Shown: positions 20,661 to 31,631 of the stretch, piece by piece | Numbering within the stretch: position 1 is the first letter of the stretch | How the letters are laid out: each line of letters begins with the position of its first letter | Assembly (NCBI GenBank): GCA_010092695.1 | Contig: JAADJJ010000001.1 | Span: forward strand, 3,348,001-3,412,000 | DNA: 64,000 nt | From: Enterobacteriaceae bacterium 4M9 | Lineage (GTDB): Bacteria > Pseudomonadota > Gammaproteobacteria > Enterobacterales > Enterobacteriaceae | Reading direction: 5' to 3' | Notes under the pieces: generated by a model | What the model was told of the DNA's origin: nothing | Databases searched by the model: none | Seen by the model: the letters and a program-made list of their open reading frames with translations, nothing else | Translations under genes and position numbers: made by a program

Positions 20661-22313
20661 ATGTTTTGCGTGCAATGTGAACAAACAATTCGTACTCCAG
20701 CGGGCGACGGCTGCTCTTACGCGCAAGGTATGTGCGGTAAAACTGCGCAAACTTCCGATCTTCAGGATCTGCTGATTGCCACATTACAGGGCCTGTCAGC
20801 CTGGGCGGTGAAGGCGCGTGAGCTGGGCATTATCAGCCACGAGGTTGACAGCTTCGCGCCACGCGCGTTCTTCTCCACATTAACCAACGTCAACTTCGAT
20901 TCAGTGCGCATCGTCGGCTACGCGCGCCAGGCCATCGTCCTGCGCGAGGCCCTGAAAGCCCAAAGCCTGGCTGTTGATGCCAACGCGCACGTTGATAACC
21001 CCATGGCCGACCTGCAACTGGTGAGCGATGACCTAGGCGAACTTCAGCGCCAGGCTGAAGCCTTTATGCCAAACCGTGACAAAGTGGACATCGGCGAAGA
21101 CATTCTCGGCCTGCGCCTGCTGTGCCTCTACGGCCTGAAAGGGGCAGCCGCCTACATGGAGCACGCCCATGTGCTCGACCAGTACGATAACGACATCTAC
21201 GCCCAGTACCATAACATCATGGCCTGGCTTGGCACCTGGCCGTCCGACATGAACGCACTGCTGGAATGCTCGATGGAAATCGGCCAGATGAACTTTAAAG
21301 TGATGAGTATTCTGGATGCCGGTGAAACCAATAAATACGGCCACCCAACGCCGACGCAGGTCAATGTGAAGCCCACTGCCGGTAAAGCGATTCTGATTTC
21401 CGGCCACGACCTCAAAGACCTCTACAACCTGCTGGTGCAGACCGAAGGCACCGGCGTTAACGTCTACACCCATGGCGAAATGCTGCCTGCCCACGGCTAC
21501 CCGGCGCTGCGCAAATTCAAACATCTGGTCGGCAACTACGGCAGCGGCTGGCAGAACCAGCAGGTGGAGTTCGCCCGCTTCCCAGGCCCGGTAGTCATGA
21601 CTTCCAACTGCATCATCGACCCAACCGTTGGCGCGTATGACGACCGTATCTGGACACGCAGCATTGTTGGCTGGCCGGGCGTGAGCCATCTTGAAGGCGA
21701 CGACTTCGCGCCGGTGATTGCCCAGGCACAACAAATGAGCGGCTTCCCGTACAGCGAAATCGAGCACCTCATCACCGTTGGCTTTGGCCGCGAAACGCTG
21801 CTCGGCGCTGCCGATTCTCTTATTGACCTGGTGAGCCGGGAAAAACTGCGCCATATATTCCTCGTTGGCGGCTGCGATGGCGCGCGCGAGGAGCGTAGCT
21901 ACTTCACCGATTTCGCCACCCGCGTGCCGGACGACTGCCTGATCCTGACGCTGGCCTGCGGCAAGTACCGCTTCAACAAACTGGACTTCGGCAATATTGA
22001 AGGCCTGCCTCGCCTGATTGACGCCGGACAGTGCAACGATGCCTATTCCGCTATCATTCTTGCCGTTACGCTGGCCGAAAAACTCGGCTGCGGCGTAAAC
22101 GACCTGCCACTGAGCCTGGTGCTGTCCTGGTTTGAACAAAAAGCGATTGTGATACTGCTGACGCTGCTGTCGCTGGGTGTGAAAAATATCGTCACCGGGC
22201 CGACTGCACCGGGCTTCTTCACCCCAACTCTGCTGGCTGTGCTCAATGAGAAATTCGGCCTGCACCAGGTCACCAGCGTGGAGCAGGACATGCAGCAGAT
22301 GCTGAGCGCATAA
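20661..22313 (+). CDS. hcp: Hybrid cluster protein Hcp (nitric oxide reductase / S-nitrosylase)
   Basis: A 550-residue cytoplasmic iron-sulfur protein, the same length as E. coli Hcp. First described as hydroxylamine reductase, it is now regarded as a high-affinity nitric oxide reductase and a source of S-nitrosylation. The N-terminal cluster ligands form the pattern C-x2-C-x11-C-x6-C (Cys3, 6, 18, 25). Further conserved Cys and Glu residues for the hybrid 4Fe-2O-2S cluster occur in [15 protein letters not shown] and TLACGKYRF. It is followed by hcr after ten bases, with upstream FNR and NsrR sites. Confidence 0.97.
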   Translation: MFCVQCEQTIRTPAGDGCSYAQGMCGKTAQTSDLQDLLIATLQGLSAWAVKARELGIISHEVDSFAPRAFFSTLTNVNFDSVRIVGYARQAIVLREALKAQSLAVDANAHVDNPMADLQLVSDDLGELQRQAEAFMPNRDKVDIGEDILGLRLLCLYGLKGAAAYMEHAHVLDQYDNDIYAQYHNIMAWLGTWPSDMNALLECSMEIGQMNFKVMSILDAGETNKYGHPTPTQVNVKPTAGKAILISGHDLKDLYNLLVQTEGTGVNVYTHGEMLPAHGYPALRKFKHLVGNYGSGWQNQQVEFARFPGPVVMTSNCIIDPTVGAYDDRIWTRSIVGWPGVSHLEGDDFAPVIAQAQQMSGFPYSEIEHLITVGFGRETLLGAADSLIDLVSREKLRHIFLVGGCDGAREERSYFTDFATRVPDDCLILTLACGKYRFNKLDFGNIEGLPRLIDAGQCNDAYSAIILAVTLAEKLGCGVNDLPLSLVLSWFEQKAIVILLTLLSLGVKNIVTGPTAPGFFTPTLLAVLNEKFGLHQVTSVEQDMQQMLSA

Positions 22314-22323
22314 GGAGAACGCA

Positions 22324-23292
22324 ATGACGATGCCAACCTCTCTGTGCCCGTACCGCATGCAGGTGCACCACATTAAACAGGAAACGCCGGATGTCTGGAC
22401 GCTGTCGCTGTTCTGCCATGACGCCTATCCCTACGAAGCAGGCCAGCACGCGCTGGTCAGCATCCGCAACAGTGCCGACACACTGCGCGCCTACACGCTC
22501 TCCTCCACGCCAGGTGTCAGCCCGTTCATTACGCTCACCGTGCGCCGCATTAACGGCGGCGCGGGTTCGCACTGGCTGACGCGCGAGGTGAAGCGCGGTG
22601 ATTATCTGTGGCTCTCCGGCGCACAGGGTGATTTCACCTGTGCCGCGCACCCGGCAGGCCGCTATCTGCTGCTGGCCGCAGGCTGTGGCGTCACGCCGAT
22701 TATGTCCATGCGCCGCTGGCTGGCAAAATACAGCCCACTGGCAGACGTGCAGGTGATTTACTGCGTACGCTCACCGCAGGATGTAATTTTTGCCGACGAA
22801 TGGCGTGACTACCCGGTGACGCTGTTTGCCGAAGAAGGCAACGTACACGGTTTTATTCCAGGGCGGATCTCTCGCGAGCACCTGGCCTCAGTGCCGGAAC
22901 TGGCAAGTCGCACCTTGATGGCATGCGGCCCGGCGCCGTGGATGACGTTTGTCGAAGAGCAGGTCAGAGCGCTCGGCGTCACCCGCTTCTGGAGTGAGAA
23001 ATTCTTCACGCCGCTGGCCGCTCCCGCCACCAGCGGGTTGAAAATCTCCACGCTCTCACCGGCCCGTGAGTTTTACGCACCGGTTGGCAGCACGCTGCTT
23101 GAGGCACTGGAAAGTCACGGCGTGCCGGTCAATGCCGCCTGCCGGGCCGGTGCGTGCGGCTGCTGTAAAACCAAAATCGCCAGCGGCGATTACAACGTAA
23201 CCAGTACCGCCACGCTGAGCACCCAGGAGATTGCCGACGGTTACGTACTGGCCTGCTCCTGCCACCCGCAGGGCGACCTTATTCTCGCCTGA
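22324..23292 (+). CDS. hcr: NADH oxidoreductase Hcr, reductant of Hcp
   Basis: A 322-residue protein (E. coli 322) that passes electrons from NADH to Hcp. The N-terminal FAD domain has RAYTLSSTPG (flavin binding), the central NAD domain has LLAAGCGVTPIMSM, and the C-terminal plant-type 2Fe-2S ferredoxin domain has the ligand cluster CRAGACGCC followed by a distant Cys in ACSCHP. The ribosome site AAGGAGAAC of hcr overlaps the end of hcp. Pairing with hcp and the shared operators argue for one nitrosative-stress operon, closed by a GC-rich hairpin. Confidence 0.96.
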   Translation: MTMPTSLCPYRMQVHHIKQETPDVWTLSLFCHDAYPYEAGQHALVSIRNSADTLRAYTLSSTPGVSPFITLTVRRINGGAGSHWLTREVKRGDYLWLSGAQGDFTCAAHPAGRYLLLAAGCGVTPIMSMRRWLAKYSPLADVQVIYCVRSPQDVIFADEWRDYPVTLFAEEGNVHGFIPGRISREHLASVPELASRTLMACGPAPWMTFVEEQVRALGVTRFWSEKFFTPLAAPATSGLKISTLSPAREFYAPVGSTLLEALESHGVPVNAACRAGACGCCKTKIASGDYNVTSTATLSTQEIADGYVLACSCHPQGDLILA

Positions 23293-23297
23293 TCTCC

Positions 23298-23326
23298 CGT
23301 GCCGCTCTGACCGGAGCGGCACGTTT
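23298..23326 (+). terminator. Hairpin terminator of hcp-hcr
   Basis: CGTGCCGCTC (23298-23307) pairs with GAGCGGCACG (23314-23323) and is followed by TTTC, five bases past the hcr stop. The T-run is short. Confidence 0.65.
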
Positions 23327-23351
23327 CGCCTCACATCCCTTTCCTCGTCGT

Positions 23352-23359
23352 CTACGCTT
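23352..23359 (+). promoter_or_regulatory. Candidate sigma-S type -10 element of poxB
   Basis: CTACGCTT, followed by AA, is one base from the sigma-S extended -10 consensus CTACACTT and lies 36 bp upstream of the poxB start. E. coli poxB is a classical RpoS-dependent stationary-phase gene with such an element, so the assignment is plausible. Confidence 0.5.
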
Positions 23360-23394
23360 AATCGCATCAGCCAAAAGCCAACAAAGGAGATGTG

Positions 23395-25113
23395 ATGAAA
23401 CAAACCGTAGCCGCCTATATTGCCAAAACCCTTGAACAGGCGGGCGTAAAGCGCATCTGGGGCGTTACTGGTGACTCTCTGAACGGGCTGAGTGACAGTC
23501 TTAACCGCATGGGCACCATCGAATGGATGCCAACTCGCCATGAGGAAGTGGCTGCCTTTGCCGCCGGGGCCGAGGCCCAACTCAGCGGCGAACTGGCCGT
23601 GTGCGCAGGCTCCTGCGGGCCAGGTAACCTGCACCTGATTAATGGCCTGTTCGACTGCCATCGCAATCACGTACCGGTGCTGGCGATTGCCGCCCATATC
23701 CCATCGAGCGAAATCGGCAGCGGTTATTTCCAGGAAACCCACCCGCAGGAGTTATTCCGCGAATGCAGCCACTACTGCGAACTGGTGTCATCGCCGGAAC
23801 AAATCCCGCAGGTGCTGGCCATCGCCCTGCGCAAAGCGGTGCTCAACCGCGGTGTCTCGGTCATTGTGCTGCCGGGTGATGTAGCGCTTAAGCCTGCACC
23901 GGAAACGGCCAGCAGTCACTGGTATCCCGCCCCGCAGCCGGTGGTGGTACCACAGCAGGCCGAACTGGAAAAACTGGCACAGGTACTGCGCTATGCCAAT
24001 AACATTGCGCTGATGTGCGGTAGCGGCTGCGCGGGCGCGCACGACGAACTGCTGGCGGTGGCTGAAAAGCTGAAATCGCCCATTGTCCACGCGCTGCGCG
24101 GCAAAGAGCATGTCGAGTATGACAACCCGTACGATGTAGGCATGACCGGGCTTATCGGCTTCTCGTCGGGTTTCCACACGATGATGAACGCCGACACATT
24201 AATTCTGCTCGGCACTCAGTTCCCTTATCGCGCCTTTTATCCCACAGATGCCCGCATTATTCAGATAGATATCAACCCCGGCAGCCTCGGTGCGCACAGC
24301 AAAGTGGATATCGCCCTGGTGGGCGACATCAAAGCCACGCTGGCCGCGCTGCTCCCCATGCTGGAGGAGAAAACCGATCGCCGTTTTCTCGATAAAGCGC
24401 TGGAGAATTACGCCGATGCCCGCAAGGGGCTGGATGCGCTGGCTAAACCCGGCGAACACGGCATTCACCCCCAGTATCTGGCCCAACAAATCAGCCATTA
24501 CGCCGCGCAAGATGCGGTTTTTACCTGCGATGTGGGCACACCCACCGTCTGGGCCGCACGCTATCTTGCCATGAACGGCAAGCGCCGCCTGCTGGGTTCG
24601 TTTAACCACGGCTCCATGGCCAACGCCATGCCACAGGCACTCGGTGCCAAAGCCTGCGCGCCAGAGCGCCAGGTGGTAGCGATGTGCGGCGACGGTGGTT
24701 TCAGCATGCTGATGGGCGACTTTTTATCGGTAGTACAGATGCAGTTGCCCATCAAAATTGTGGTCTTCAATAACAGCGTACTGGGTTTTGTGGCAATGGA
24801 AATGAAGGCCGGTGGCTACCTGACCGACGGCACCGAGTTGCACGACACCAATTTTGCCAGCATTGCCGAAGCCTGTGGTATTAAAGGCATTCGAGTGGAA
24901 AAAGCCGAGGACGTAAACGCCGCGCTTGAGCACGCTTTCAGTCTGCCGGGCCCGGTGCTGGTGGATGTGAAAGTCGCCAAAGATGAGTTGGCTATCCCGC
25001 CGCAAATCAAACTTGAGCAGGCCAAAGGTTTCAGCCTGTATATGCTGCGCGCCATTATCAGCGGGCGTGGCGACGAGGTGGTTGAACTGGCGAAAACCAA
25101 CTGGTTCCGGTAA
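23395..25113 (+). CDS. poxB: Pyruvate dehydrogenase (quinone) PoxB, pyruvate oxidase
   Basis: A 572-residue peripheral membrane enzyme (E. coli 572) that decarboxylates pyruvate to acetate and CO2 and passes electrons to ubiquinone, mainly in stationary phase. It has the three domains of thiamine-diphosphate enzymes: an N-terminal Pyr domain with the catalytic Glu in [12 protein letters not shown], a central FAD domain, and a C-terminal PP domain with the motif GDGGFSM...FNN. The C-terminal [20 protein letters not shown] is the region exposed for lipid binding on activation. I take ATG 23395 after GGAG rather than the adjacent GTG. ltaE and ybjT follow closely. Confidence 0.97.
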   Translation: MKQTVAAYIAKTLEQAGVKRIWGVTGDSLNGLSDSLNRMGTIEWMPTRHEEVAAFAAGAEAQLSGELAVCAGSCGPGNLHLINGLFDCHRNHVPVLAIAAHIPSSEIGSGYFQETHPQELFRECSHYCELVSSPEQIPQVLAIALRKAVLNRGVSVIVLPGDVALKPAPETASSHWYPAPQPVVVPQQAELEKLAQVLRYANNIALMCGSGCAGAHDELLAVAEKLKSPIVHALRGKEHVEYDNPYDVGMTGLIGFSSGFHTMMNADTLILLGTQFPYRAFYPTDARIIQIDINPGSLGAHSKVDIALVGDIKATLAALLPMLEEKTDRRFLDKALENYADARKGLDALAKPGEHGIHPQYLAQQISHYAAQDAVFTCDVGTPTVWAARYLAMNGKRRLLGSFNHGSMANAMPQALGAKACAPERQVVAMCGDGGFSMLMGDFLSVVQMQLPIKIVVFNNSVLGFVAMEMKAGGYLTDGTELHDTNFASIAEACGIKGIRVEKAEDVNAALEHAFSLPGPVLVDVKVAKDELAIPPQIKLEQAKGFSLYMLRAIISGRGDEVVELAKTNWFR

Positions 25114-25148
25114 AAAAGGCGTAATTCATAAGCCACAAGGAGTTCCCC

Positions 25149-26150
25149 GTGATTGATTTACGCAGCGATACCGTCACGCGCCCGACGCGCGCCATGCTGG
25201 ACGCCATGATGTCGGCTCCCACCGGCGATGATGTTTACGGGGACGATCCCACCGTTAACGCGCTCCAGAGTGAGGCCGCAGAAATGGCGGGCAAGGAGGC
25301 AGCACTGTTTCTGCCTACCGGCACTCAGGCCAATCTGGTGGCCCTGCTCTCGCACTGCCAGCGCGGCGACGAGTACATTACCGGTCAGCTGGCGCATAAC
25401 TATTTGTATGAGGCAGGCGGTGCTGCGGTACTCGGCAGCATTCAACCACAGCCTGTCGATGCCGCGCCCGACGGTACGCTGCCGCTCGACGCCGTCGCCG
25501 CCAAAATCAAAGCCGACGATATCCATTTCGCCCGCACTCGCCTGTTGAGCCTGGAAAACACCCACAACGGCAAAGTGCTGCCGCGGGAATATTTACGCGC
25601 GGCGCGGCATTTTACTCAGCAGCACAATCTTGCGCTGCACGTTGACGGCGCACGCATTTTTAATGCCGTGGTGGAATACGGCTGCGAGCTTGAAGACGTG
25701 GCGCGCGAGTGTGACAGCTTCACAATTTGTCTTTCTAAAGGGTTGGGTGCACCAGTGGGATCGCTGCTGCTCGGTAGCCGCGAACTTATTAATCGTGCCG
25801 TGCGCTGGCGTAAAATGACCGGCGGTGGCATGCGCCAGGCAGGCATTCTGGCAGCCGCAGGCCGCTATGCGCTGCGCCATCATATTGAACGCCTGCGTGA
25901 AGACCACGATAATGCCGCCTGGCTTGCCGGCGCACTGCGTGAAGCCGGTGCTGATGTCAGACGCCAGGACACTAACATGCTGTTTGTTCGGGTTGAACCG
26001 CAGGATGTGGGCCTACTTGGCGATTATATGAAGCGGCGCGGCGTACTGCTTAACGCCGCGCCGATAACGCGCCTTGTCACTCACCTTGACGTTGAGCGCA
26101 CGCAGCTTGAGCAGGTCGTACAACACTGGCAGCACTTTCTTAACCGATAA
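25149..26150 (+). CDS. ltaE: Low-specificity L-threonine aldolase
   Basis: A 333-residue PLP enzyme (E. coli 333) that splits L-threonine and L-allo-threonine into glycine and acetaldehyde. Fold-type I features are visible: substrate loop RSDTVTRPT at the N-terminus, [12 protein letters not shown], the catalytic base region [19 protein letters not shown] for PLP binding and [16 protein letters not shown] with the Schiff-base Lys near residue 197. The start is GTG at 25149, seven bases after AGGAG. It lies 35 bases after poxB and 14 before ybjT without a visible terminator, so the three probably form one transcript. Confidence 0.95.
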   Translation: MIDLRSDTVTRPTRAMLDAMMSAPTGDDVYGDDPTVNALQSEAAEMAGKEAALFLPTGTQANLVALLSHCQRGDEYITGQLAHNYLYEAGGAAVLGSIQPQPVDAAPDGTLPLDAVAAKIKADDIHFARTRLLSLENTHNGKVLPREYLRAARHFTQQHNLALHVDGARIFNAVVEYGCELEDVARECDSFTICLSKGLGAPVGSLLLGSRELINRAVRWRKMTGGGMRQAGILAAAGRYALRHHIERLREDHDNAAWLAGALREAGADVRRQDTNMLFVRVEPQDVGLLGDYMKRRGVLLNAAPITRLVTHLDVERTQLEQVVQHWQHFLNR

Positions 26151-26164
26151 AGGATTTTCCAGGG

Positions 26165-27613
26165 ATGAAGGAAACAGGAACCATTCTGGTGCTCGGCGCC
26201 AGCGGCTATATTGGCCAGCATCTGACGCCGCGTCTTAGCGCGGCAGGTCATCACGTTATCGCCGCCGCACGCCGCCTTGAATGGCTGCAAAAGCAAAACT
26301 GGCCTGGCGTGGAATGCCGCTATGCCGACCTTGCAAAACCGCACACGCTGGCATCCGCGCTGGCGGGCGTCGACACCCTGTATTATCTGGTTCACAGCAT
26401 GGGCGATGGCGACGACTTCGTTGAGCGTGAAGTACAGGCCGCCCGTCATTTACGTGATGCGCTGCGCGAACAGCCGGTAAAACACATCATTTTCTTAAGC
26501 TCCCTGCAACCTCCGCAGGAAGAACGCAGCTCTGCGCATCTCATCGCCCGCCAGCGCACTGCGGACACGCTGCGCGAAGCTGGCATACCGGTAACCGAAT
26601 TGCGCGCCGGCATTATTGTGGGTGCAGGCTCAGCGGCATTCGAAGTAATGCGCGATATGGTCTACAACCTGCCGGTGCTGACGCCACCGCGCTGGGTGCG
26701 TTCACGAACGACTCCCATCGCGCTGGAAAACCTGCTGGTTTATCTGACCGGACTGGGGGAACAACCTGCCAGCGAACATCGCGTGTTTGAGGCGGCCGGA
26801 CCGGAAGTACTGAGCTATCAGCAGCAGTTTGAGCGCTTTATGGCCATCAGCGGCCGTCATCGCCCGCTTATCCCGATTCCGTTACCCACTCGCTGGATTT
26901 CGGTGTGGTTCCTTAACGTTATTACCTCAGTGCCACCCACCATTGCCCGCGCCCTTATCCAGGGCCTTAAGCACGACCTATTGGCCGACGACAGTGCATT
27001 GCGCGCGCTCATCCCGCAAACGCTGATAAGCTTTGACGATGCAGTCCGTTCCACGCTGGAAGAAGAAAAGCTGCTGGTCAACTCCCAGGACTGGGGTTAC
27101 GACGCGCTGGCCTTTGCCCGCTGGCGCCCGGAGTACGGCTATTACCCTAAGCAGGCAGGCTGCACGGTACACACCGATGCCAGCAGTAGCGCGCTGTGGG
27201 AAGTGGTTAACCAGATTGGCGGCCCCAAAGGCTACTTCTTTGGCAATGGGCTTTGGAAAACGCGCGCGTTTCTCGATTTGCTGGTGGGGCACAAACTGGA
27301 CAAAGGCCGCCCGGCGCACACCAATTTGCAGGTAGGCGATAAGGTTGACAGCTGGAAAGTGATTATCGTGGAACCCGAAAAGGAACTGACAATGCTGTTT
27401 GGCATGAAGGCGCCGGGGCTGGGCCGCCTGTCATTCACCATCCGCGATGAAGGCAAGAAGCGCAGCCTGGACGTGCGTGCCTGGTGGCACCCACACGGTA
27501 CGCCGGGTCTGCTTTACTGGTTATTGATGATCCCGGCACATTTGTTTATTTTCCGCGGCATGGCTAACAGCATTGTCCGTCTTGCCGCGCAGGTGATGAA
27601 CAAACGTCGCTAA
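26165..27613 (+). CDS. ybjT: NAD(P)-binding SDR-like protein with DUF2867 domain, YbjT
   Basis: A 482-residue protein (E. coli YbjT 476). The N-terminal half is an atypical short-chain dehydrogenase Rossmann fold with the dinucleotide motif [10 protein letters not shown] (about residues 10-19). The C-terminal part is a DUF2867 domain, with a hydrophobic tail [18 protein letters not shown] that may touch the membrane. Its substrate is unknown. It directly follows ltaE, and ybjS, another SDR protein, starts 91 bases downstream; the physical pairing of two SDR-like proteins is conserved with E. coli. No terminator is seen between them. Confidence 0.92.
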   Translation: MKETGTILVLGASGYIGQHLTPRLSAAGHHVIAAARRLEWLQKQNWPGVECRYADLAKPHTLASALAGVDTLYYLVHSMGDGDDFVEREVQAARHLRDALREQPVKHIIFLSSLQPPQEERSSAHLIARQRTADTLREAGIPVTELRAGIIVGAGSAAFEVMRDMVYNLPVLTPPRWVRSRTTPIALENLLVYLTGLGEQPASEHRVFEAAGPEVLSYQQQFERFMAISGRHRPLIPIPLPTRWISVWFLNVITSVPPTIARALIQGLKHDLLADDSALRALIPQTLISFDDAVRSTLEEEKLLVNSQDWGYDALAFARWRPEYGYYPKQAGCTVHTDASSSALWEVVNQIGGPKGYFFGNGLWKTRAFLDLLVGHKLDKGRPAHTNLQVGDKVDSWKVIIVEPEKELTMLFGMKAPGLGRLSFTIRDEGKKRSLDVRAWWHPHGTPGLLYWLLMIPAHLFIFRGMANSIVRLAAQVMNKRR

Positions 27614-27704
27614 TCCAGCCAATTCTCAGGGAATTACCATTGCAACCGGGGCTGATTCACGAAAGAATGCCCCGCGAAACCAACAATCTCAACAGTGGGT
27701 CGAC

Positions 27705-28718
27705 ATGAAGGTACTGGTCACGGGCGCCACCAGCGGTTTGGGACGCAGCGCGGTCGAATATTTACGCCGTCGCGGTATCAGCGTTACCGCAACCGGGCAT
27801 AACGCGGCAATGGGGAAACTGCTTGAACGCATGGGCGCGGAGTTCATCCATGCGGATTTAACGGAGCTGGTCTCCTCCCAGGCCAGGGTGATGCTCGAAG
27901 GCGTTGACACGTTATGGCACTGTTCCGGTTTCACCGCGCCGTGGGGCACTCAGGAAGCCTTCGATCTTGCCAATGTGCGTGCAACCCGACGTCTCGGCGA
28001 ATGGGCCGTGGCCTGGGGCGTTCGCACTTTCGTGCATATCTCTTCGCCTTCGCTCTACTTCGACTACCACCACCATCGTGCCATTGACGAAGACTTTCGC
28101 CCGGTACGTTACGCCAATGAGTTTGCCCGCAGTAAAGCCGCCAGCGAAGAGGTGATTACGCTGATGGCGCAGGCCAACCCACGCACCCGGTTCGCTATCC
28201 TGCGCCCGCAGAGCCTGTTTGGCCCGCACGATACCGTCTTTTTCCCGCGCCTGGTGCAGATGATGCGTCATTACGGCAGCGTGCTGCTGCCGCGCGGCGG
28301 TGAAGCGCTGGTCGATATGACCTATCACGAAAATGCGGTACATGCGATGTGGCTGGTAAGCCAGGCAAATTGCGACAATCTGCCGTCCGGGCGGGCTTAC
28401 AACATCACCAATATGGAACCGCGGCCGCTGCGCGAGATTGTGGAACGGCTTATTGCTGAACTGGGCATTCGCTGTCGCATCCGCTCAGTGCCTTATCCCA
28501 TGCTGGACCTGGTGGCGCGCAGTCTGGAGCGGCTGGGCAGTAAAACCGCGCGTGAGCCAGTGCTCACCCACTACGGCGTTTCAAAGCTCAATTTTAACTT
28601 TACGCTTGATACCACGCGCGCCGAAACGGAACTGGGCTACCGCCCGGTGGTGGCGCTTGATGACGGCATTAAAGAAACTGCCGCCTGGCTGCGCGATCAC
28701 GGCACGTTCCACCGTTAA
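27705..28718 (+). CDS. ybjS: Extended SDR (NAD-dependent epimerase-like) protein YbjS
   Basis: A 337-residue extended short-chain dehydrogenase, the same length as E. coli YbjS, of unknown substrate. The N-terminal cofactor motif is GATSGLGRS (residues 6-14). Where the family normally has Tyr-x3-Lys, this protein reads Phe140-Ala-Arg-Ser-Lys144; the nearest tyrosine is four residues earlier. That may mean a non-canonical reaction or an offset in the active site. The C-terminal half resembles 3-beta-HSD-like proteins ([25 protein letters not shown]). The ribosome site is weak. About 157 bp of featureless DNA separates it from the convergent amiD. Confidence 0.9.
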   Translation: MKVLVTGATSGLGRSAVEYLRRRGISVTATGHNAAMGKLLERMGAEFIHADLTELVSSQARVMLEGVDTLWHCSGFTAPWGTQEAFDLANVRATRRLGEWAVAWGVRTFVHISSPSLYFDYHHHRAIDEDFRPVRYANEFARSKAASEEVITLMAQANPRTRFAILRPQSLFGPHDTVFFPRLVQMMRHYGSVLLPRGGEALVDMTYHENAVHAMWLVSQANCDNLPSGRAYNITNMEPRPLREIVERLIAELGIRCRIRSVPYPMLDLVARSLERLGSKTAREPVLTHYGVSKLNFNFTLDTTRAETELGYRPVVALDDGIKETAAWLRDHGTFHR

Positions 28719-28875
28719 CGTTCAGATAGCACAGGACGTGCGTCGCAATAGCGGCACACGCCGTAAAAACCTCGTTTCAGGTCATCTCAGGTCAGATAAC
28801 CGCACACCTCAGTCTCCTCCCCGCTATGGGCTAAATTTCCCGTTTTGTCGTGACCGACAATCCGCCCCCTGAGCA

Positions 28876-29703
28876 TTAACCCTGGCCGTACTTCTCCAGC
28901 AGCGCCTCGGCAATGGCCTGGGTTTGTGCATCCGCTACGCCGTCATAACGCGCCGGGCGAAAGTGCATCTGGAACGCGGCTATCACGCGCTGCTGCTGAC
29001 GCGCCGTCATCTGCGCCGACACCTCGTAGCCATAGCGCGCCAGCAAATCCAGCAGCGAGGCCTGGTCCACCGGCTGTGAGGGCGCACGCCCGTTTAAGTA
29101 AAACGCCACCCGCGCCGGGTCCGGCCAGGCACCTATTCCCGCCTGCGCCAGCGCCTGCCACGGGAATAGCGGCCCCGGGTCGTCTTTGCGCTGAGGCGCA
29201 ATATCTGCATGCGCCACCACGTTTTGTGGCGCGATACCGTTACGGCGAATTACATCGCGCGCAACGCGCACCAGTGCCTGAATTTGCGCGTCGGCAAACG
29301 GATAAAAACGCTTTTCGCCGCCCACCACGCTGTAGCCCTGGTTCTCAAGCTCAATGCCAATGGAGACATCATTAATGCGTGTTGAACCGCGCCAGTAGCT
29401 CACGCCCGCGTGCCAGGCAAGCTTGTCTTCCGCGACCAGCTCCCAGACCAGCGGCTTGCCGCCGCGCTCAGGCGGCGCTTCGGGAATCAGATAGTGGGCG
29501 CTGACATCGTGCCCAACAAGCGTTGCCAGCGAGCTGGCAAATTCACCGGCGGTATAGTGAATCACCAGAATGCGTGCGCGAGAATACGCACTTTGCGCCG
29601 GGTGGTTGGTATCCACACGATAATCGCCACGCTCAACTACGCCTTTTTCACCCGCACAGCCCACCAGTAGCAGCGTGAGCAGCAGCCAAAGTCTCTTTCT
29701 CAT
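28876..29703 (-). CDS. amiD: N-acetylmuramoyl-L-alanine amidase AmiD, outer-membrane lipoprotein
   Basis: A 275-residue lipoprotein (E. coli 276). The signal peptide ends in the lipobox LVGC with the lipidated Cys16 followed by Ala, predicting sorting to the outer membrane. The Amidase_2/PGRP domain shows zinc-ligand histidines in [10 protein letters not shown] and [17 protein letters not shown], and a catalytic-type Glu in [12 protein letters not shown]-terminal peptidoglycan-binding helical domain follows. It cleaves amide bonds in intact and anhydro muropeptides. The start ATG overlaps the ybjQ stop by four bases, so it is coupled to ybjQ. Confidence 0.95.
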   Translation of the reverse strand: MRKRLWLLLTLLLVGCAGEKGVVERGDYRVDTNHPAQSAYSRARILVIHYTAGEFASSLATLVGHDVSAHYLIPEAPPERGGKPLVWELVAEDKLAWHAGVSYWRGSTRINDVSIGIELENQGYSVVGGEKRFYPFADAQIQALVRVARDVIRRNGIAPQNVVAHADIAPQRKDDPGPLFPWQALAQAGIGAWPDPARVAFYLNGRAPSQPVDQASLLDLLARYGYEVSAQMTARQQQRVIAAFQMHFRPARYDGVADAQTQAIAEALLEKYGQG

Positions 29704-30023
29704 CGCCGTGTTTTCACCGCCGTACCGCTGACGCTCACCATCAGCATGCTGCTGTCCTTACCTACGGTTTCGTAATCGATATCAATACCGACAATGGCGT
29801 CTGCACCGAAAGATGCCGCCTCTTCTTCCATTTCACGAAATGCAATTTCTCGCGCCTTACGCAGTTCCTTTTCATATGCCCCGGAGCGCCCACCGACGAT
29901 ATCGCGGATACCGGCAAAAAAATCGCGGAAAATATTGGCACCCAGAATGGCTTCCCCGGTTACCACACCGCAGTATTCAACAATAACGTGGCCTTCCAGC
30001 GTTGGGGTTGTGGACTTTTGCAC
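29700..30023 (-). CDS. ybjQ: UPF0145 (DUF74) family protein YbjQ
   Basis: A 107-residue cytoplasmic protein, the same length as E. coli YbjQ and strongly conserved ([35 protein letters not shown] motif near the end). Members of this family form pentamers and have no established role; heavy-metal binding has been suggested for the family but is unproven. A GGAGGAG ribosome site precedes the ATG. It is the first gene of a two-gene unit with amiD, which hints at an envelope connection. Divergent from ybjP across 123 bp. Confidence 0.92.
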   Translation of the reverse strand: MQKSTTPTLEGHVIVEYCGVVTGEAILGANIFRDFFAGIRDIVGGRSGAYEKELRKAREIAFREMEEEAASFGADAIVGIDIDYETVGKDSSMLMVSVSGTAVKTRR

Positions 30024-30146
30024 TTTTTTCTCCTCCTTTAGCGATCAATGCGTTAGCGCTGCCTGGCCGCACAAGTTGCCGCGACCAGGCTATGCTTTTA
30101 TGGCATTAACTATAAACCCTGACCTCCCGTCGAACATAAGGAAATC

Positions 30147-30674
30147 ATGATGCGAAGCTCCGTACTGACTTTGATTGCACCGTGCGCGCTGCTGCTCAGC
30201 GCCTGCACCACCGTTACGCCCGCCTATAAAGATATTGGCGTACGCAGCGGCCCCTGTATCGACGGTGGCCCGGACAGCGTGGCACAGCAGTTTTATGATT
30301 ACCGCATCGCCCACCCCAGCCGGGGTTTGAGCGACCTCGCAGGGCTGCGCCCGTACCTGAGCGACGCACTGTGGCAGCAGTTACAGGCTGAAAGCCGCGC
30401 GCCGCAGGCCAACACGTTCCTGCAACAGGACCTGTTCTCCAGTCGCAATGACGGTATCGACAGCGCGAGCGTCGCCAGCGCCTCTACCATTCCCAATACC
30501 GATGCCCGTAATATTCCGCTGCGCGTGACGCTCACTAAAGGCAGCCAGCAATGGCAGGATGAAGTCCTGATGGTGCGCGCTGGTCAGTGCTGGTCCGTTG
30601 ATGATGTGCGCTATCTCGGGGCAGTAAGCCATGCGCCGTCAGGCTCGCTGCGTTTATCACTGGAAAAACACTGA
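30147..30674 (+). CDS. ybjP: Putative lipoprotein YbjP
   Basis: A 175-residue predicted lipoprotein (E. coli YbjP 171). The signal peptide ends at the lipobox LLSAC with Cys20, followed by Thr-Thr, which does not give an inner-membrane retention signal. The mature part is DUF3828-like, with conserved GPCIDGGPDSVAQQFYDYR and GQCWSVDDVRYLG. The function is unknown. Two consecutive ATG codons occur at the start; the ribosome site AAGGA suits either. It precedes artP on the same strand, 208 bp away, with an imperfect GC-rich inverted repeat (30680-30756) in between. Confidence 0.9.
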   Translation: MMRSSVLTLIAPCALLLSACTTVTPAYKDIGVRSGPCIDGGPDSVAQQFYDYRIAHPSRGLSDLAGLRPYLSDALWQQLQAESRAPQANTFLQQDLFSSRNDGIDSASVASASTIPNTDARNIPLRVTLTKGSQQWQDEVLMVRAGQCWSVDDVRYLGAVSHAPSGSLRLSLEKH

Positions 30675-30820
30675 GTTTCAGGGGAGAGACGGTAAACCAC
30701 GTAAACTGTCGGGTAGCAGAGCACAGGCGCTAACATATATCCCTGCCGTCTCCCCACGTCGATATTTTGTGCTACTTTTTTAACACTACGGCGCTGTTTT
30801 TTTAGTTTTAACGCACAAAT

Positions 30821-30838
30821 ATTGCATAACTATTCTGT
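30821..30838 (+). promoter_or_regulatory. ArgR operator (ARG box) upstream of artP
   Basis: ATTGCATAACTATTCTGT agrees with the ARG box WNTGAATWWWWATTCANW at 15 of 18 positions. E. coli artPIQM is repressed by arginine-ArgR, and the site lies 44 bp before the artP start. A second, weaker half-box may lie just upstream. Confidence 0.6.
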
Positions 30839-30882
30839 GAAGGTTACTATCAGCGGCTTCTATTGCTATTCAACTGCGACGC

Positions 30883-31611
30883 ATGAGTATTCAACTAAAC
30901 GGTATTAATTGCTTTTACGGCGCACACCAGGCGCTGTTTGACATCACACTCAGTTGCCCCCAGGGTGAAACCTTAGTACTGCTTGGGCCAAGCGGCGCGG
31001 GTAAGAGTTCTCTGCTGCGGGTGCTGAACCTGCTGGAGATGCCGCGCTCAGGCGAGCTGACCATCGCGGGTAATCATTTTAATTTTGCGAAAGCGCCGAG
31101 TGATAAGGCGATTCGTGAACTGCGCCAGAACGTCGGCATGGTGTTTCAACAGTACAATCTGTGGCCACATCTGACCGTAATGCAGAACCTTATCGAAGCG
31201 CCCTGCCGCGTGCTGGGACTGAATAAAGATGAAGGTCGCGCCCGCGCCGGTAAACTGCTGGAGCGCCTGCGTCTGACGCCGTATGCCGACCGCTACCCGC
31301 TGCACCTTTCCGGTGGCCAGCAACAGCGCGTGGCGATTGCCCGTGCGCTGATGATGGAGCCGCAGGTGCTGCTGTTTGACGAACCTACGGCGGCGCTGGA
31401 CCCGGAGATCACCGCGCAGATTGTCAGCATTATTCGCGAACTGGCACAAACCAATATTACCCAAGTCATCGTGACGCACGAGGTGGAAGTGGCGCGTAAA
31501 ACCGCGAGCCGCGTGGTCTATATGGAAAACGGGCATATTGTTGAACAAGGCGATGCGAGCTGCTTTAACGAGCCGCAGACCGAGGCGTTCAAATCTTACC
31601 TTTCTCACTGA
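30883..31611 (+). CDS. artP: Arginine ABC transporter ATP-binding protein ArtP
   Basis: A 242-residue ATPase (E. coli 242) that powers arginine uptake through ArtQ and ArtM. All ABC motifs are intact: Walker [10 protein letters not shown] (37-45), Q-loop [10 protein letters not shown], signature LSGGQQQR, Walker [13 protein letters not shown] and H-loop VTHEVE. It belongs to the polar amino acid transporter subfamily. First gene of the artPIQM operon; the artI start lies 20 bases downstream. Expression is likely reduced by arginine through the upstream ARG box. Confidence 0.97.
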   Translation: MSIQLNGINCFYGAHQALFDITLSCPQGETLVLLGPSGAGKSSLLRVLNLLEMPRSGELTIAGNHFNFAKAPSDKAIRELRQNVGMVFQQYNLWPHLTVMQNLIEAPCRVLGLNKDEGRARAGKLLERLRLTPYADRYPLHLSGGQQQRVAIARALMMEPQVLLFDEPTAALDPEITAQIVSIIRELAQTNITQVIVTHEVEVARKTASRVVYMENGHIVEQGDASCFNEPQTEAFKSYLSH

Positions 31612-31631
31612 TGATAGATTGGGATATGACA

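Noticed and set aside
21033..22373. A 446-codon minus-strand open frame opposite hcp and the start of hcr.
   Set aside because: It is antisense to an intact, highly conserved gene; long antisense frames are expected in G+C-rich DNA, and the sequence does not resemble a protein family.
30680..30756. GGGGAGAGACGG and CCGTCTCCCC flanking about 55 bases between ybjP and artP, as a possible small RNA.
   Set aside because: The arms are imperfect (two extra bases), no promoter is seen before them and no T-run follows directly; at most a weak 3' structure of ybjP.
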